Origin: Diplodia intermedia
Lineage: Eukaryota; Ascomycota; Dothideomycetes; Botryosphaeriales; Botryosphaeriaceae
NCBI GenBank assembly: GCA_021495925.1
Contig: JAKEKT010000066.1
Span: 62,001-126,000, forward strand
Length of the DNA stretch: 64,000 nucleotides
Reading direction: 5' to 3'
In this document: positions 45,551-56,711 of the stretch, piece by piece
How positions within the stretch are numbered: the stretch's first letter is position 1
Layout of the letters: each line of letters starts with the position of its first letter
Program-made: the position numbers and the translations under genes
Notes under the pieces: generated by a model
The model's database searches: none
The model's input: only the letters and a program-made list of their open reading frames with translations
What the model was told of the DNA's origin: nothing

Positions 45551-48425
45551 TCAAGACGTGAAACTGCCGTACTCGTCTGTGGATGACTTCTGTTTTTTGG
45601 ACTGCCCTTCACTGCCGTCGCCCCCCGTCCTCTTCCTTTTGCCTCCGCCTTTCTCGCCCGCTCCTTCGGCAACAGCGTCGTTATTTGGATGGCCTAGCCC
45701 GGGGTCAGCTTCTCTCGCACGAAGTCCTGCTCAACCATACACACCTTCAGTGCCTAGCTCATCATTGCTCTGCGCTGGCCGCAACTTTTCCATCATCGAT
45801 CGTCGCGCCATCTCAAAGAGGCCTAGCCTCCTATCCACCCGGTAGTCATCTAAAATCCTGTCTCCGACCCTCTTTCCATAATCTACAGAGCCGTTGCTGT
45901 TGTCCATCGGATAGATCAATCCTCCTCTGTTCGAAGCCGGCGGAAACATATCCCCACCATCCAATCTATCATCGTATCCGCTTGGTCGGATGTCGAGCTC
46001 TCTTATCGCATCCTTCACCATGTCTCGGAGTTTGAGAATGGAAGGTCGCTCGTCTGCATCCCACTCCAAACACTGACGGAGTATGCTGGCCAGTTTGGTC
46101 TCTTTGTTCCCCTCCAGCGGTTGCACTTCAGAATCGGATACTATCCACCCCCGTGGGGACTCTTCCTGCCACTTCTTCACCGGCTTGCTGCGCAAGAGCC
46201 ATTGCGATTTCCACTTCTCCAGTTCCCACAGATTGACCCAGTAGGAGGTTCCAGGAGCACCCAGAGTTTTCCTGGAGAGCTCGTCGAGCTCTTGCCCAAT
46301 AAATTCGCGTATCTCCGCCATGGGCACTTCGTGGTCACGGGGAGGATCGTCCTCATAATGTTCGACCAACAGACCCTCAAAGTCTATCTTACTGCGATTG
46401 GGTGGTAGGTGGCTGTCGTCTTCGCCCACGACCGACTCAGCTGCTTGCTTGGAAGCCAGGAAGCCTGGCATTTTGCCCAGCCAAAGCGCAAATATTGTCA
46501 CGGCAATTGCGAATACGTTTGTGCGGTCTGAAAGCTTTCGTGCGAAGGGCACACCAATAGGACGATGTGCAAGTTGTTCCTACAAGAGAGTTAGTATCCA
46601 CTGACATGGAGGCTGTCACTTAGGCAGATGCCCTAATAATGAGGACCACTTACTGGTGCCATGAAAGTGGGCGTGCCACCCGGGATGTAGGCTTCCGGGT
46701 TGTATGGATCATCAGGGTAAGCCTCAAAGGCCATACCCATGTCACCTATACAAGGGGTCGGGTACTGCATTGGATTGCAAGCCGTGTCAGCAGCATGCTT
46801 TGTTTTCGCAGTACCATCAGTCGCTATCTTCTTACCATATAGAATCTTTCCCCACCGTCATGTTCGTCATGTTCTTCCCTGTCCATGAAGGTGTTTCCTG
46901 GCTTGATATCTCGGTGCACGATGGGTATCCAACCAGCCTTCCTACCTTGCGTATTTTGCATTTCCTCCACAGGAGGTTCGTTCTCTTCTCCTCCCCACCA
47001 CCCACAGTCTAGGGCCAAGCACGCCTCCGCCATGGCAAGAAAGGCGTAAAAGACAAAGTCCACCGGCATGGTGATATCCGGGTGCCACCTCTCCGCGAAG
47101 TCTATTGGGTGGTGCAGCGTTTGGCCCGGCAGGTAGGGCAGGTAGAGCCTCCACCTCCGCTGACGGAGATTGAGACGATAGCCGCGCGAGCTTATGAGGT
47201 AGGGACAAGGTGGGTTGATCTTCTTCAGGTGCTCTTGAATCGAGATCTCCCGCGGCAGGCCGTCGCGCCAGTTGTACGGGTCGGTCCAGGTCCCTGTCCC
47301 AGACTCTTCTTCTTTGACAGCAACCATCTGCGATACAACCGCCGTCAGTTCAGAGCAGAATAGCTTATTTTGCCATCCAACGCAAATCGCTGTCACTATG
47401 CCTGGAAGGCGACGACAGATGATTCTGATGAATGGGACAGCCACTTACATCCTTAACCCTCCCAAACTCCATCTTGCGCCACAACGCCACTCTTCCGAAC
47501 CCCCCCTTGCCAAGCATTCGATGGAACTCCCATGTCCCCTCCTCATGGTTCAACACTTCTTTGCCATCACGGCCCTCAATTTCCCCTTTCGTCATTCTTT
47601 CGTAGTTAGCTGTTTCCTGCAGAACAGCTTCGTCGTAATTTCTTTCTTGTCTGCCCGGCCTGCGTTGAATTAGTCTTTGGAATTGGAATTGCCATTTTTC
47701 GCGCAAGTGGCCGGTGGGATCGTCATTGCCATCGTCGGTAGATGGCGGGAGAGGCATGTGGGCGAGGTTGGGCCAGTGTCTTCGCTGTGAGACGTGGCTA
47801 CCAAGATAGGCGTTATCCTTGCGGAGTTGGGTAACCTGGGCCTCGAGGTCCTTGATCCGGCTGGCTTGCGCGGGATCTGGGGCAGACGGGAGCTCGTCTG
47901 AATCGCCCGCGATTGGTCCCTCTTCTACTGGGGCCCCTTCTACTGCACCCTCTTCTTCTGCGCCCTCGTCTCCTGCACCCTCTTCTCCTTCGCCCTCTGC
48001 CCCTGCACCCTCTTCTCCTGCGCTCTCTGCCACTGCACCCTCTTCTCCTGCGTTCTCTTCGCCATCCTCTTCCGAGGATATATCATAATTGGCAGGATCA
48101 TTCAAGAAATCTTCTCGGTCCTGTATGCTCTTCTTGGTATTCTTGACGATAGGCGGAACGTGAATAGGAATCCTCCACTTGAACGGCGTTTCATGTTTGC
48201 CATCGTAGCACCATTTTTCTTCCCTAGTAAGCACAGTATACCATAGAAACTCAAGATAACATTTTGCGTTGCCTATAATCATGTCAGATTGTCGAAAGAC
48301 TGATGGCTCAGTTCTTCTATTGCCGCAGACTTACTGGCATTCCATTGCGGCCTTTCACGTTGCACATGGGCAAGATGTGCGGCCTCGAAACGGCCCTTAT
48401 GGTGGCCTGGGAGTCGGCCTGCCAT
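45551..48425 (-). CDS. Protein kinase-like protein with acidic repeat region
   Basis: Exons on the minus strand are 48335-48425, 47449-48272, 46836-47327, 46654-46764, 45736-46579 and 45551-45693; 834 aa. An N-terminal domain of unknown type (FLWYTVLTREEKWCYDGKHE) precedes an acidic Glu/Gly/Ala repeat (about residues 100-145) and a short coiled coil (RIKDLEAQVTQLRKDN). The kinase domain starts near 280. Its elements are GKGGFGRV (P-loop), VAVKEEE (lysine), REISIQEHL, VHRDIKPGN, IGDMGMA (DFG written as DMG) and TFMAPEQL. All catalytic positions are present, so activity is plausible. The last exon adds a basic tail (GGGKRKRTGG, SKKQKSS) reached through a 42-nt intron with a weak GTTGAG donor; otherwise the protein ends at 45731. 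Similar lineage-expanded kinases of unknown role are common in Pezizomycotina. Confidence 0.8.
47943..48060 (-). repeat. Imperfect 15-bp repeats coding an acidic Glu/Gly/Ala tract
   Basis: Degenerate units related to CTGCACCCTCTTCTC on the plus strand encode repeated Glu-Glu-Gly-Ala on the minus strand. They keep the reading frame of the kinase gene and may vary in number between strains. Confidence 0.75.
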
Positions 48426-49154
48426 GACGACTTGGTATGCAGGGGCCGAAAGGTTGAACTCCAGGAGCGTTTAAGATACGTTGAAGAGACGTCGAAGATG
48501 AGCAAAGAGTCTGCCGGAAGGAAAGGAGTTGGCCCGGCCATTTCGTCTTTACCACCAGGCCTTCTTTGTGGTGGGTTTTCTTAGAAGCATACGCCGGAAA
48601 CGGGCTCTTTGCATCACTGGATAAAGACGTCGGAACCAACAATGACCGAGCAAACGCAGGCTTTGACATGCAGAACGAACAAAGCAGGGAACCGGCAAGC
48701 CAGCGAAAAACGAAAAACCGGCATGGTTTCCTCTGCATGCAGCTGCTCAAACAAGGCAATCTCCTGGACGCCGGATGACTACACGGCTCACACCAATGCC
48801 AGTTTGCTCATGAACGGGCTGCATCGCCACCGTGTCGAGCCCCATTCCCTTTAATGAGACCTCCTCAAGTGACATGTTGTGCGGGGAGCCCAGTAGATCG
48901 AGTTGCCTCCTAGTGGTGATGATGTCCGATGACTGGAGGTCCCAGTGGCAGCTGGTCCGGGAGCAGATCTGGGCTTGGCGGCGGGATACCTAGTTAGGTA
49001 GGCAGGTTGATTGGCGCCACCGGGCCGACGATGATCCGCCGCATCGGCACAATCGATCTCGTGAAATCGACAACGCGCAAAACCTCAACTGCGACGCGAG
49101 ACGACCTCCCTCCTTCGACCGACCGCTCCTCCCGTCGAACAACAATCCGCAACC
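48426..49154. promoter_or_regulatory. Divergent interval between the kinase gene and RPS7
   Basis: 729 bases hold the RPS7 promoter on the right and the kinase promoter on the left. Short frames present (for example 48566-48778) have no family match and no splice coherence. Confidence 0.5.
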
Positions 49155-49962
49155 ATGTCGGCCGCCCTGAACAAGATCGCTCCCAACAGCCCCTCGAGGC
49201 AGAGCCCCTCCGAGATCGAGACCAGCATTGCCAATGCTCTCTACGACCTCGAGCAGAACATCCCGGACATGAAGGCCTCTCTGCGCCCTCTTCAGTTCGT
49301 GTCCGCCCGCGAGGTAAGATGACACCTCGCGCCGCTTTCGCACAACATCAACTCCGGATCTCGTCGAGCTGTGGCCAGACAAGACAAATCGGAACAAATC
49401 GAAGAGGCGGTGGGCACTGGGCGGCAACATTTTGCTGACACCAGGACTCTTATAGATTGAGGTTGGCCACGGCAGGAAGGCGGTTGTCATCTTCGTCCCC
49501 GTCCCCCTTCTCCAGGGCTGGCACAAGGTCCAGCAGCGGTACGCAGTCCTGTCCCCCCACACAACACCGCTCTCTTCGTGCTAATCCACCCGCAGCCTGA
49601 CCCGCGAGCTCGAGAAGAAGTTCTCTGACCGCCACGTCCTGATCGTTGCTTCCCGCCGCATCCTGCCCCGTCCCAAGCGCTCCAACCGCTCGCGCTCCAA
49701 CCAGACCCAGAAGCGTCCCCGCTCGCGCACTCTGACTGCTGTCCACGACAACATCCTCCACGACCTCGTCTACCCCGTCGAGATTGTCGGCAAGCGCATC
49801 CGCACCAGGGAGGACGGCTCCAAGGTCCTCAAGATCATCCTCGACGAGAAGGAGCGCGGTGGTGTCGACTACAGGCTCGACACCTACTCTGAGGTCTACA
49901 AGCGCCTCACCGGCAAGGGTGTCAACTTCGAGTTCCCCCAGAGCAACGTCTCTGAGTACTAG
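49155..49962 (+). CDS. RPS7: 40S ribosomal protein S7 (eS7)
   Basis: Exons 49155-49313, 49456-49538 and 49596-49962; 202 aa. The spliced protein [103 protein letters not shown] and VYPVEIVGKRIR is eS7 throughout. It is a small-subunit protein of the platform region, also needed for 18S rRNA maturation. Both introns are GT-AG, 142 and 57 nt, and both junctions restore invariant residues. The end EFPQSNVSEY precedes TAG at 49960-49962. It is convergent with the GST gene, 298 bases away. Confidence 0.97.
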
Positions 49963-50260
49963 ACGACTTGGGGGTGAGGGGAGTTGATTGTTTCAGCATG
50001 CTGCATGTATGATGGAGCATCAGTTCAAAAAGGGCCGTTCTTCCGGAAAACAGGGTCTGGTTCGGATAGTCTTCTGGGAGTTCATTGCACGCCGTGCCAA
50101 GCGCGCGCTGTGCTAGGATACCAATGGTCAAAAAGTTTACCACTAGGAGGTCCAAATCGTGTTCCCATGCCAAGTTGTGACAAGAAAGTACTTTTTGGAT
50201 TTAGGATGTCAGGCATAGCTACTATATACCCACTGTAATGCCTAAGCGACATATTTGCGC

Positions 50261-51177
50261 TCACTCGCGGTCCAGCTCAGGGTAGTGGCGGTAGAGGCCT
50301 TGGGAGTACTTCAAGCGCCTGTCACTGGCAAGGTACTCCTTCAGACCCTTCTCTTCCTTGATCCCGGGATAGAACTTGCCGAAGATCAGAGGGAACTCTT
50401 CCTTCCGTGCTTCAAGCTCCTTGGGGAAAGCAAAGAGTAGGCTGCAGACGTCAGTCATCCTCAGTTCAACGTTCGTATGCACCTTGGAGTTGGCCGGTAA
50501 ATGTTCCCCGTGCATCGAACAAGACTTCAACAGGTCACTCGAAAAAAGACTCACCCATCGATAACCTGCCAAACCGTCGTATCCGCATGGGTCAGCTTAT
50601 CACCCACGAGATACTTGCCACCGCCTGATTCCTCATTGCCCTTCAACGAACGCTCAAAGTAGCTGAAGAACTTGGGGATCCTGTTCTCGCGGAAGTCCTT
50701 GGCCCGCTGCTTCGCCGCGTCCTTCTGGTCCTCATAGTACAGCGACACGGCAATGGGGTGATGCGAGTCATGCGTCTCGTTGCTCAGGTCGAGCGCAGTC
50801 AGCATGATCTGACTGGCGTGCAGCGCGTCGGCCTCGTCCGCGGGCGCCAAGCCGACCTTGGGCGCGAGGTACTGGATGATGTTGGGCGTCTGGGCGATGA
50901 CGAGCGCCTTGCCGTCCCTGCCGGCGCCGGGCACGCGCAGCGCGGGCGGCGCGAAGACGGGCGGGTTGCCGTCGGCGTCGCCGGTGCTGCTGGGCGAGCA
51001 CGTTGCCAGCACGGCGTCGTAGCCGGCTTTGCCCTTCTCCCTGGCTGGTTCGCTGTAGGGCGTGCCCGCTGCTTCGAGCACGAGTCGGATGTACTCGCCC
51101 CGGCCGGGAATGCCTGGGTGGTAGAGCAGCTCATAGGTGGGCTGGGTGCGCTGGCGCTTGGCTTCCGGCGCGGACAT
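50261..51177 (-). CDS. Glutathione S-transferase family protein
   Basis: Exons on the minus strand are 50555-51177 and 50261-50441; 267 aa. The N-terminal thioredoxin-like half reads YELLYHPGIPGRGEYIRLVLEAAGTPY and later ALVIAQTPNIIQYLAPKVGL, where TP-N-I-IQYLA corresponds to the ESxAI glutathione-binding turn. The GRGEYIRL pattern is of the sigma/mu-like type. The C-terminal helical half includes DAAKQRAKDFRENRIPKFFSYFERSL, KYLVGDKLTHADTTVWQVIDG (the conserved folding motif with buried Asp) and LFAFPKEL. No signal peptide is present, so it is cytosolic. The start MSAPEAKRQRTQPTYEL fits fungal homologues. The 113-nt intron has a GTGAGT donor. The physiological substrate is unknown. Confidence 0.9.
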
Positions 51178-51881
51178 TGTGGATGTGAGACGTGTGGGGT
51201 CGGGAGCACGCGTACGAGCTCGTCGGGGGCGAGAATGTGCGGGCGAAGCTGGAGTATGCAGCAGTGAAGCTTGGGAAGGTGTCCGGAGAGCAATTGACCT
51301 GGCGAGAAATGGTGGGGGAGAGGGAGACGGAGGGAAGGGCGGAGTGGAGGGGCCGCTTTGTATTTCCTGGGCGGGCTGATACGGAAGCCGTGATGTGGGG
51401 GAGGTCGTGTTTACATGGCGTGACGTCAAGCGGCGGGATTGGAGGGACGCTGCGTTCCGTCCCGAGTGGGACAGGACGGCGCGTTGGAGCTTGTGCATGG
51501 GCGGGCATGCTGGGCGGGAGTGGGCTCAGGCTGGGGGCGGGCTTGGGCTTGGGGTGGCCAACGGCGGGGATGGAGCTGACTGAGCGGTAGGGCTTACACA
51601 CAGAGGCCCAGGGCAACGCTGGAGGGCTGCAGCCTGTGGCCCCGCACCGGTGACAGCTCAGCTGGTGCTGGCCTCGCGAAGGACAATAAAGACGCGCTCG
51701 GGCGCTCCAACACGATCCCCGGGCCGGGCTTGCGGTGGTGCTGATTGACAGTCTTAGCGCTCCCACGGACGTCCCGCGCGCGTCGTTTCACTTAACTCTG
51801 GGAAATTCAATTAAGCTTGCCCACCTAGCCACTTCCCGACCCAACACACCACCCTCTCTCACCCGCAAAGCGCGCGAGCGA
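51178..51881. promoter_or_regulatory. Divergent interval between the GST and CCCH genes
   Basis: 704 bases lie between the two start codons. Long but overlapping GC-rich frames occur on both strands and are not coding in any recognisable way. No repeat or RNA gene is visible. Confidence 0.5.
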
Positions 51882-53699
51882 ATGTCAGCCTTCACGGCGC
51901 CAACCGACACCATGAATGGCTACGATTCCATCCTGCCCGCGCTGGAGCAGAAGCTCGAGGCGTTTCGGCGCTCCGACCAAGAGCGCGATGCTCTCCTCCA
52001 GGTATGCTGCCACGCCGCAGTGCCCGCCTCGCAGCCCTCACGCCGCTCGGCGTGCCCTTCGTGCCCATGCCCGCGCTTGCCGCCCCTCACCCGAGTCTTT
52101 TGCTGTGCCGTCTCGTCCTGGCGCGCCACTGACGCGTCCGCAGGAAATCGTGCGCCAGTATGAGCAGCTTAAAATGGCCTTCAACGAAAAGTGCGGCGAC
52201 TTCGACAACGAGGTACAGGCGCGTAGATATTGGCAGCAGCAGTTTTCCGAGGCCAGCCGCGTGCTTGCCATGACGCGCCAGCAAGCAGACCATTCGCCCT
52301 TCGTTCTAGCCCTTATAGACGGCGACGGTGCCGTCTTCACGGAGGCCCTGCTGCGCGCTGGCGCCGACGGCGGCTCGGACGCGGCCCACAAGCTTCACAG
52401 TGAAATAAGGAACCACATATTGGATGTTTATGAGGGCGCAGCCGGCAGCTGGGCTATCATGGTGCATATCTACGCCAACCTGGAAGGCTTAAGCAGGAAA
52501 TTAGCCTCGGTAGGCATCATCAAGTCGCCCCAGGAGCTGCACGTCTTCGCCCGTGCCTTTAGCTTGCACCAGCCGCTGTTCAATTTCATCGACGTCGGCA
52601 GCGGCAAGGAGAGGGCCGACCACAAGATTAAAGGTACGCCCAGCTGAGCTGACAGACCCAGGCTACTTGTCGCACGCAGAGGTGGTTTTGCAGCTGATGC
52701 GAGGCCGCCCCGCCTCCGCTCAGCCCTGGGTAATACTGACACGATGGCAGAAATGATGCGTGTGTTCATCTCCAACATTCAGTGCAAGCACCTTATTTTT
52801 GGCGGATGCCACGATAATGGTTATCTTCCTAACCTCGAGTATGCATCACCCGCCTGTGCGCTGGCAGGTGCAGCACTGACGCGTGTGCCGCAGCCCTTAC
52901 AAGCACGACCCCGCCCTTGCCAACCGTATTTCGCTGTTGGAAACCACGCCCGCGACGGCTGGCTTTATTTCGCTTAAGTTCAAGACCGTGAACTTCACCT
53001 CTGTCTTCAGGTCCGACGAGCTCCCCGAGTATCGTCTGCCGCCGCCGCCGTCCCAAGCTCCTGCTCCCGTCAAGACCGTGTCTCCCGTGCAAACCGTTGC
53101 GTCTCCGCAGTCGGCCACCTCTCCACTTAGCAATGGGCTCCGCAGCGGAACGCCTGTGTCGACGTCGTCTTCGTGGGCTACGGTGGGCAAGTCGGGAATG
53201 ACCGGCAAGAGCATCTCCATTGCGCCTACTAAGCCAAAGGAGAAGAAATTTGTTTTCCTCAACGCCTATGATCAGCGTATCGACGAGAAGCTCGCCAAGG
53301 TCGAGCGCGGCGCTCTCGAGCGCTTCCACGCCAAGATCGCAAAGCAGAAGATGTGCAACGAATACCATTTGAAGGGCGCCTGCACCTTAGGCCCTACTTG
53401 CCCTTACGGCCACGGCGAGAAGCTCAGCCCCGTGGACCGTCTCGCTTTGCAGCACAAAGCCAGGAATATCCCGTGCACTTTCCTGAGCGATTGCCGTGAG
53501 GTCAACTGCTACTACGGGCACAACTGTCCTTACGATGAATGCACCCGTGGTGACAACTGCTACTTTTCCATGACCCACGACATGGATAGGGTAAGGCAAT
53601 CCCACTTCGCATGCCCGTCATGAGGACAATGACTGATGTTGTGGACAGGTGCCACGGATGAAGATGTACGAAGACGGTACTATCGAGATCCTCAATTAA
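51882..53699 (+). CDS. CCCH zinc-finger protein with NYN-like N-terminal domain
   Basis: Exons 51882-52001, 52144-52633, 52751-52838, 52894-53590 and 53649-53699; 481 aa. A second start at 51912 (better context) would remove ten residues. A coiled-coil-like N-terminus (LEQKLEAFRRSDQERDALLQEIVRQYEQLK) leads to a conserved domain with FVLALIDGDGAVFTEALL, LHSEIRNHILDVY and LIFGGCHDNGYLPNL; the spaced Asp residues recall NYN/PIN-type nuclease folds. Three C-terminal CCCH-like fingers follow: CNEYHLKGACTLGPTCPYGH (C-x8-C-x5-C-x3-H), CTFLSDCREVNCYYGH and CPYDECTRGDNCYF. RNA binding and perhaps RNA cleavage are inferred. Fungal orthologues are usually annotated only as C-x8-C-x5-C-x3-H zinc-finger proteins. 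All four introns are GT-AG. Confidence 0.9.
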
Positions 53700-54905
53700 A
53701 CGTAGCGACAGATCTAATGTGGCTGGGTTATACCTTTGCTTGGCCAAATCCTGGGGCTGAGCTACCAGTGAAAGATTGACAGATGGTGGGGATCTGCACG
53801 CCCGCACCACCACCTCATGACCTGGATGGCCTATTGGTCCGCCAGAGCTGGCAAATAACAAAATATCACCTTACGTCTACACTCCCTCTTTCCTTTCGGG
53901 GTTGGCGGCGGTCTATCATTCTGCTATTTCGGTTCATCTCACTTACAGCCTCACTTTTCTCAACAAAAACATGGAGGTATCTACTTTAGTAGTATTATAT
54001 TGCTTTGGAGGGTGCTGGACGGTTGATTAAAATTGATGATCAGGCTATTCTTCTAATCGGAAGTAGCCGCTCGAGTGAACTTTACATGCGCAAAGAAGCG
54101 CCCGGAAGGAAAAGATAAAGCCACGGTATTGTATGATAGCTCAAAGGTGCACAAGCTTGAGTAACGGGTTGCAGAGTCTCTGGACAAGAAGTCATCCACA
54201 TGCCCTCTGAAGTGTCCTTCTCATGCACCGTTCCCTCCACCTCCTCTGTTCCGATCTGCACGCCATCCTCGTCCCCGTCACAGCCTTCGCAATCCCCTCG
54301 AAGAAAAATAGCTAATCCACCAACCTTCCCAAAATACCGAGCGTTAGATCGAAGGGACTAGAGATATCAGAGGTTGTATGCTAATCAGTTTAACCCTTCT
54401 AAATGTATTTGGTTATAAAGTCTACCTCTACGCAAGTAGAATACTATCTTCTCTGAAATATGCTTGGCAAGAGTGAGCTACTGCACCGAACGAATCAGAT
54501 GAATAACATGTAAAATGAATTCCAAATTGTAAAAGGGCTTGCCATTGTCTTCGATATTCAATATGGCCCATTATGTTACTTTTTCCCTTTCCCCGTGGCC
54601 ATATTTGGTACCATTCCCGGTTGACGTGCATGTCGGAGGTTTCGCGTCACTCCGACGTCCGAGAGGCCAGAGCTCCAGCCCTCTGCCGCGGCGGCCCCTC
54701 CGAGCTTCTGGAAGCTCCGCCTGCACCACCCACCCACCAAGAGCCCATGTCCCCGTCATACCAGACCTTTTCATCCTCGATCCCACCCTCCGCCGAACCA
54801 AGCGCCGGTTCAATCGCAGAAGAAGAAGAAGCCCACCTCATCCGCCGCGACCCAGCCAACTCTCACACCACGACGGCGACGACGACCGACACCCTGATCA
54901 CCACC
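53700..54905. other. Intergenic region and possible long 5' leader of the DUF423 gene
   Basis: 1.2 kb with no separate gene. From 54630 a frame in phase with the DUF423 protein is open for 92 codons before the chosen start, so an N-terminally longer form is possible. Confidence 0.5.
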
Positions 54906-55497
54906 ATGCCCGGCATCTTCTGGACAATCGGCTCCCTCTACGGCGCCGCCAGCGTCGCCTTCGGCGCATTCGGCGCGCACGGCCTGAAATCCCGCATCGC
55001 CGACCCCCAGCGCATTGCGAGCTGGAACACCGCCGCGCACTACCAGGTACGTACATAAAATGACCACAACCAAACACCACCTCCAATTCCATTTTCACCC
55101 CCAACACACACCTCCCTCCCTCACAACCACAGACCCCAAAAAATAAAGAGGAAGAAAAAGGAAAGGAACGAAAAAAAAATAGAAATGACCCACTCACTCA
55201 CCAACCACCCACCCTCTCTCTGATCTCTGATATCTCTCTCTCATCTCGCGCGCACAGCTCATCCACTCGGGCGTCATCCTGCTCGCCTCGGTCGCCGCGC
55301 CGCAGAACAAGCTCGCCATGACGCTGCTGACGGCCGGCGTCACCATGTTCTCGGGCTCCATCTACCTGCTCGTCCTCGACCCCGCCCGCTTCCGCGCCCT
55401 CGGCCCCGTCACCCCGCTCGGCGGCCTGTGCATGATCGGCGGCTGGGCCGCCCTGGCCTTTGGCCGCGGGAGGGTGCCGATTCCGCCGAGGACGTAG
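54906..55497 (+). CDS. DUF423 family small membrane protein
   Basis: Exons 54906-55046 and 55258-55497; 126 aa from MPGIFWTIGSLYGAASVAFGAFGAHGLKSRI. The GAFGAHGLK signature, HYQLIHSGVILLASVA, GVTMFSGSIYLLVL and TPLGGLCMIGGWAALAFG identify DUF423 (bacterial YgdD, animal TMEM256). Four hydrophobic segments are visible. The biochemical role is unknown in all organisms. The start at 54906 is chosen because it has a good context (CACCATGC) and matches the usual family length of about 110-130 aa; an in-frame ATG at 54630 would give 218 aa with a disordered acidic head. The 211-nt intron is pyrimidine-rich at its end and GT-AG. Confidence 0.85.
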
Positions 55498-56711
55498 TGG
55501 ACGGAGAGGGGGAAGAAGGGGGGGAAAAAAAGTAGGTTGGTGGGGGGAGGGAGGGAATGGGAGGGAATGGGAGGGAATGGAAGGGAAGGAAAGGGAAGGG
55601 AAGTGAGATGTTGTGGTGGTGGTGGTGGTGGTGGAGGAAAGAAAGTCAAGAGTCAAGGGTGGATGGGAGTGGTCGTGGGTATTGTGAATAGCGAGTGTGT
55701 ATATGAGGTCCTCTCTCTCCCTCTCTCTTCCGCGTAGACGCAGGACTAGGCAAACGGATGCATCTAAATTGGCGCGGTGGCATGCTGAAGGATATATACT
55801 CATGTCTACGAGCATCATGCATGCTAGCGGTGAGTTGTAATTAGAAGCACCATACTGAACCAGCTGGACAGTTTATCCTACGCATAACGGACGGAGTGAA
55901 GCACTTGTGTCACCCAACATTAACCTTCCCCGCTCTGTTGAGACACGACTGTTTCAGGAAAGCATTGATATCGCGTAGATACTTTTAAACCGTGCTCCGA
56001 GAACCCATTTTTCTAAAACTACAAGTATGATAAGCCTGCTTGACGGGAAAGAAAGAAACTTCGAGGAGACCAAAGAAATTCCCGAAAAAGGAAAATTGGG
56101 ACGCAAAAGAAAAAAGCGAAAATACTAGTTGGAATGCCCTTCAGTAGCACTCAAGTGCTTGTACCCTCGGCCTCCCAAAATGTTGTTAACCCATTTGCTC
56201 CAATAACTTGGTGTTTCCCAGACCAGTGCGTCTATCCCATGTGCTCTCCTGGCACGACGCAATCCCACAGCTTTAGCTGTTCAAACTCCAAAGTAGTCAA
56301 AGAGATTCCTATGTTCCGGCCGTCAGTGTGAGTCGGGGGGTATTTCGTGATCGAAGGGAAAAAGTGAAGGGCGGGTAGGCACAGTCCGCCGGGGAAGTAG
56401 GAGGTCCTGATATCAGTGCTAATGGAAGATGCTGACGTGCTGAGCGCTTAACAAAAAACCCGCTGATGCAATTGCCGAAAAAGAAAACAAGGCCTTGAAC
56501 TTTGCGTGCCTGTTGCATAACCACCAACTCCCAGTCTTTTCTAGGTCGTCTTGACCGGTTGAATAGACTGCTGCCAATCCGAATGCATGACTAAAGAGCT
56601 GCTTCGCACAAAATAGAACGCCTCCGAGGGACGGCATGGTCCAATGATTTGCGTGCAATACATATGCATCGCAAAAATGGCAACGATTGGAGGGAAAATA
56701 GGAGAAAACAT
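55498..56711. other. Convergent 3' intergenic region
   Basis: 1.2 kb lies between the DUF423 stop and the GRR1 stop. The first 140 bases are a G/A-rich, then GGT-repeat tract (see the repeat entry). The remainder has only short frames without family resemblance. Confidence 0.6.
55501..55634 (+). repeat. Purine-rich tract with 10-bp repeats and a (GGT)n run
   Basis: Almost pure G and A from 55501 to about 55608, including three perfect tandem copies of GAGGGAATGG (55551-55580). A run of seven GGT-type triplets follows at about 55613-55634. It begins four bases after the DUF423 stop codon, so it should be transcribed in the 3' UTR. Many GGG tracts give G-quadruplex potential. Confidence 0.9.

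Noticed and set aside
54630..54905. 92-residue N-terminal extension of the DUF423 protein
   Set aside because: In frame and open, but it exceeds the family length and the start at 54906 has better context. Kept only as an alternative.
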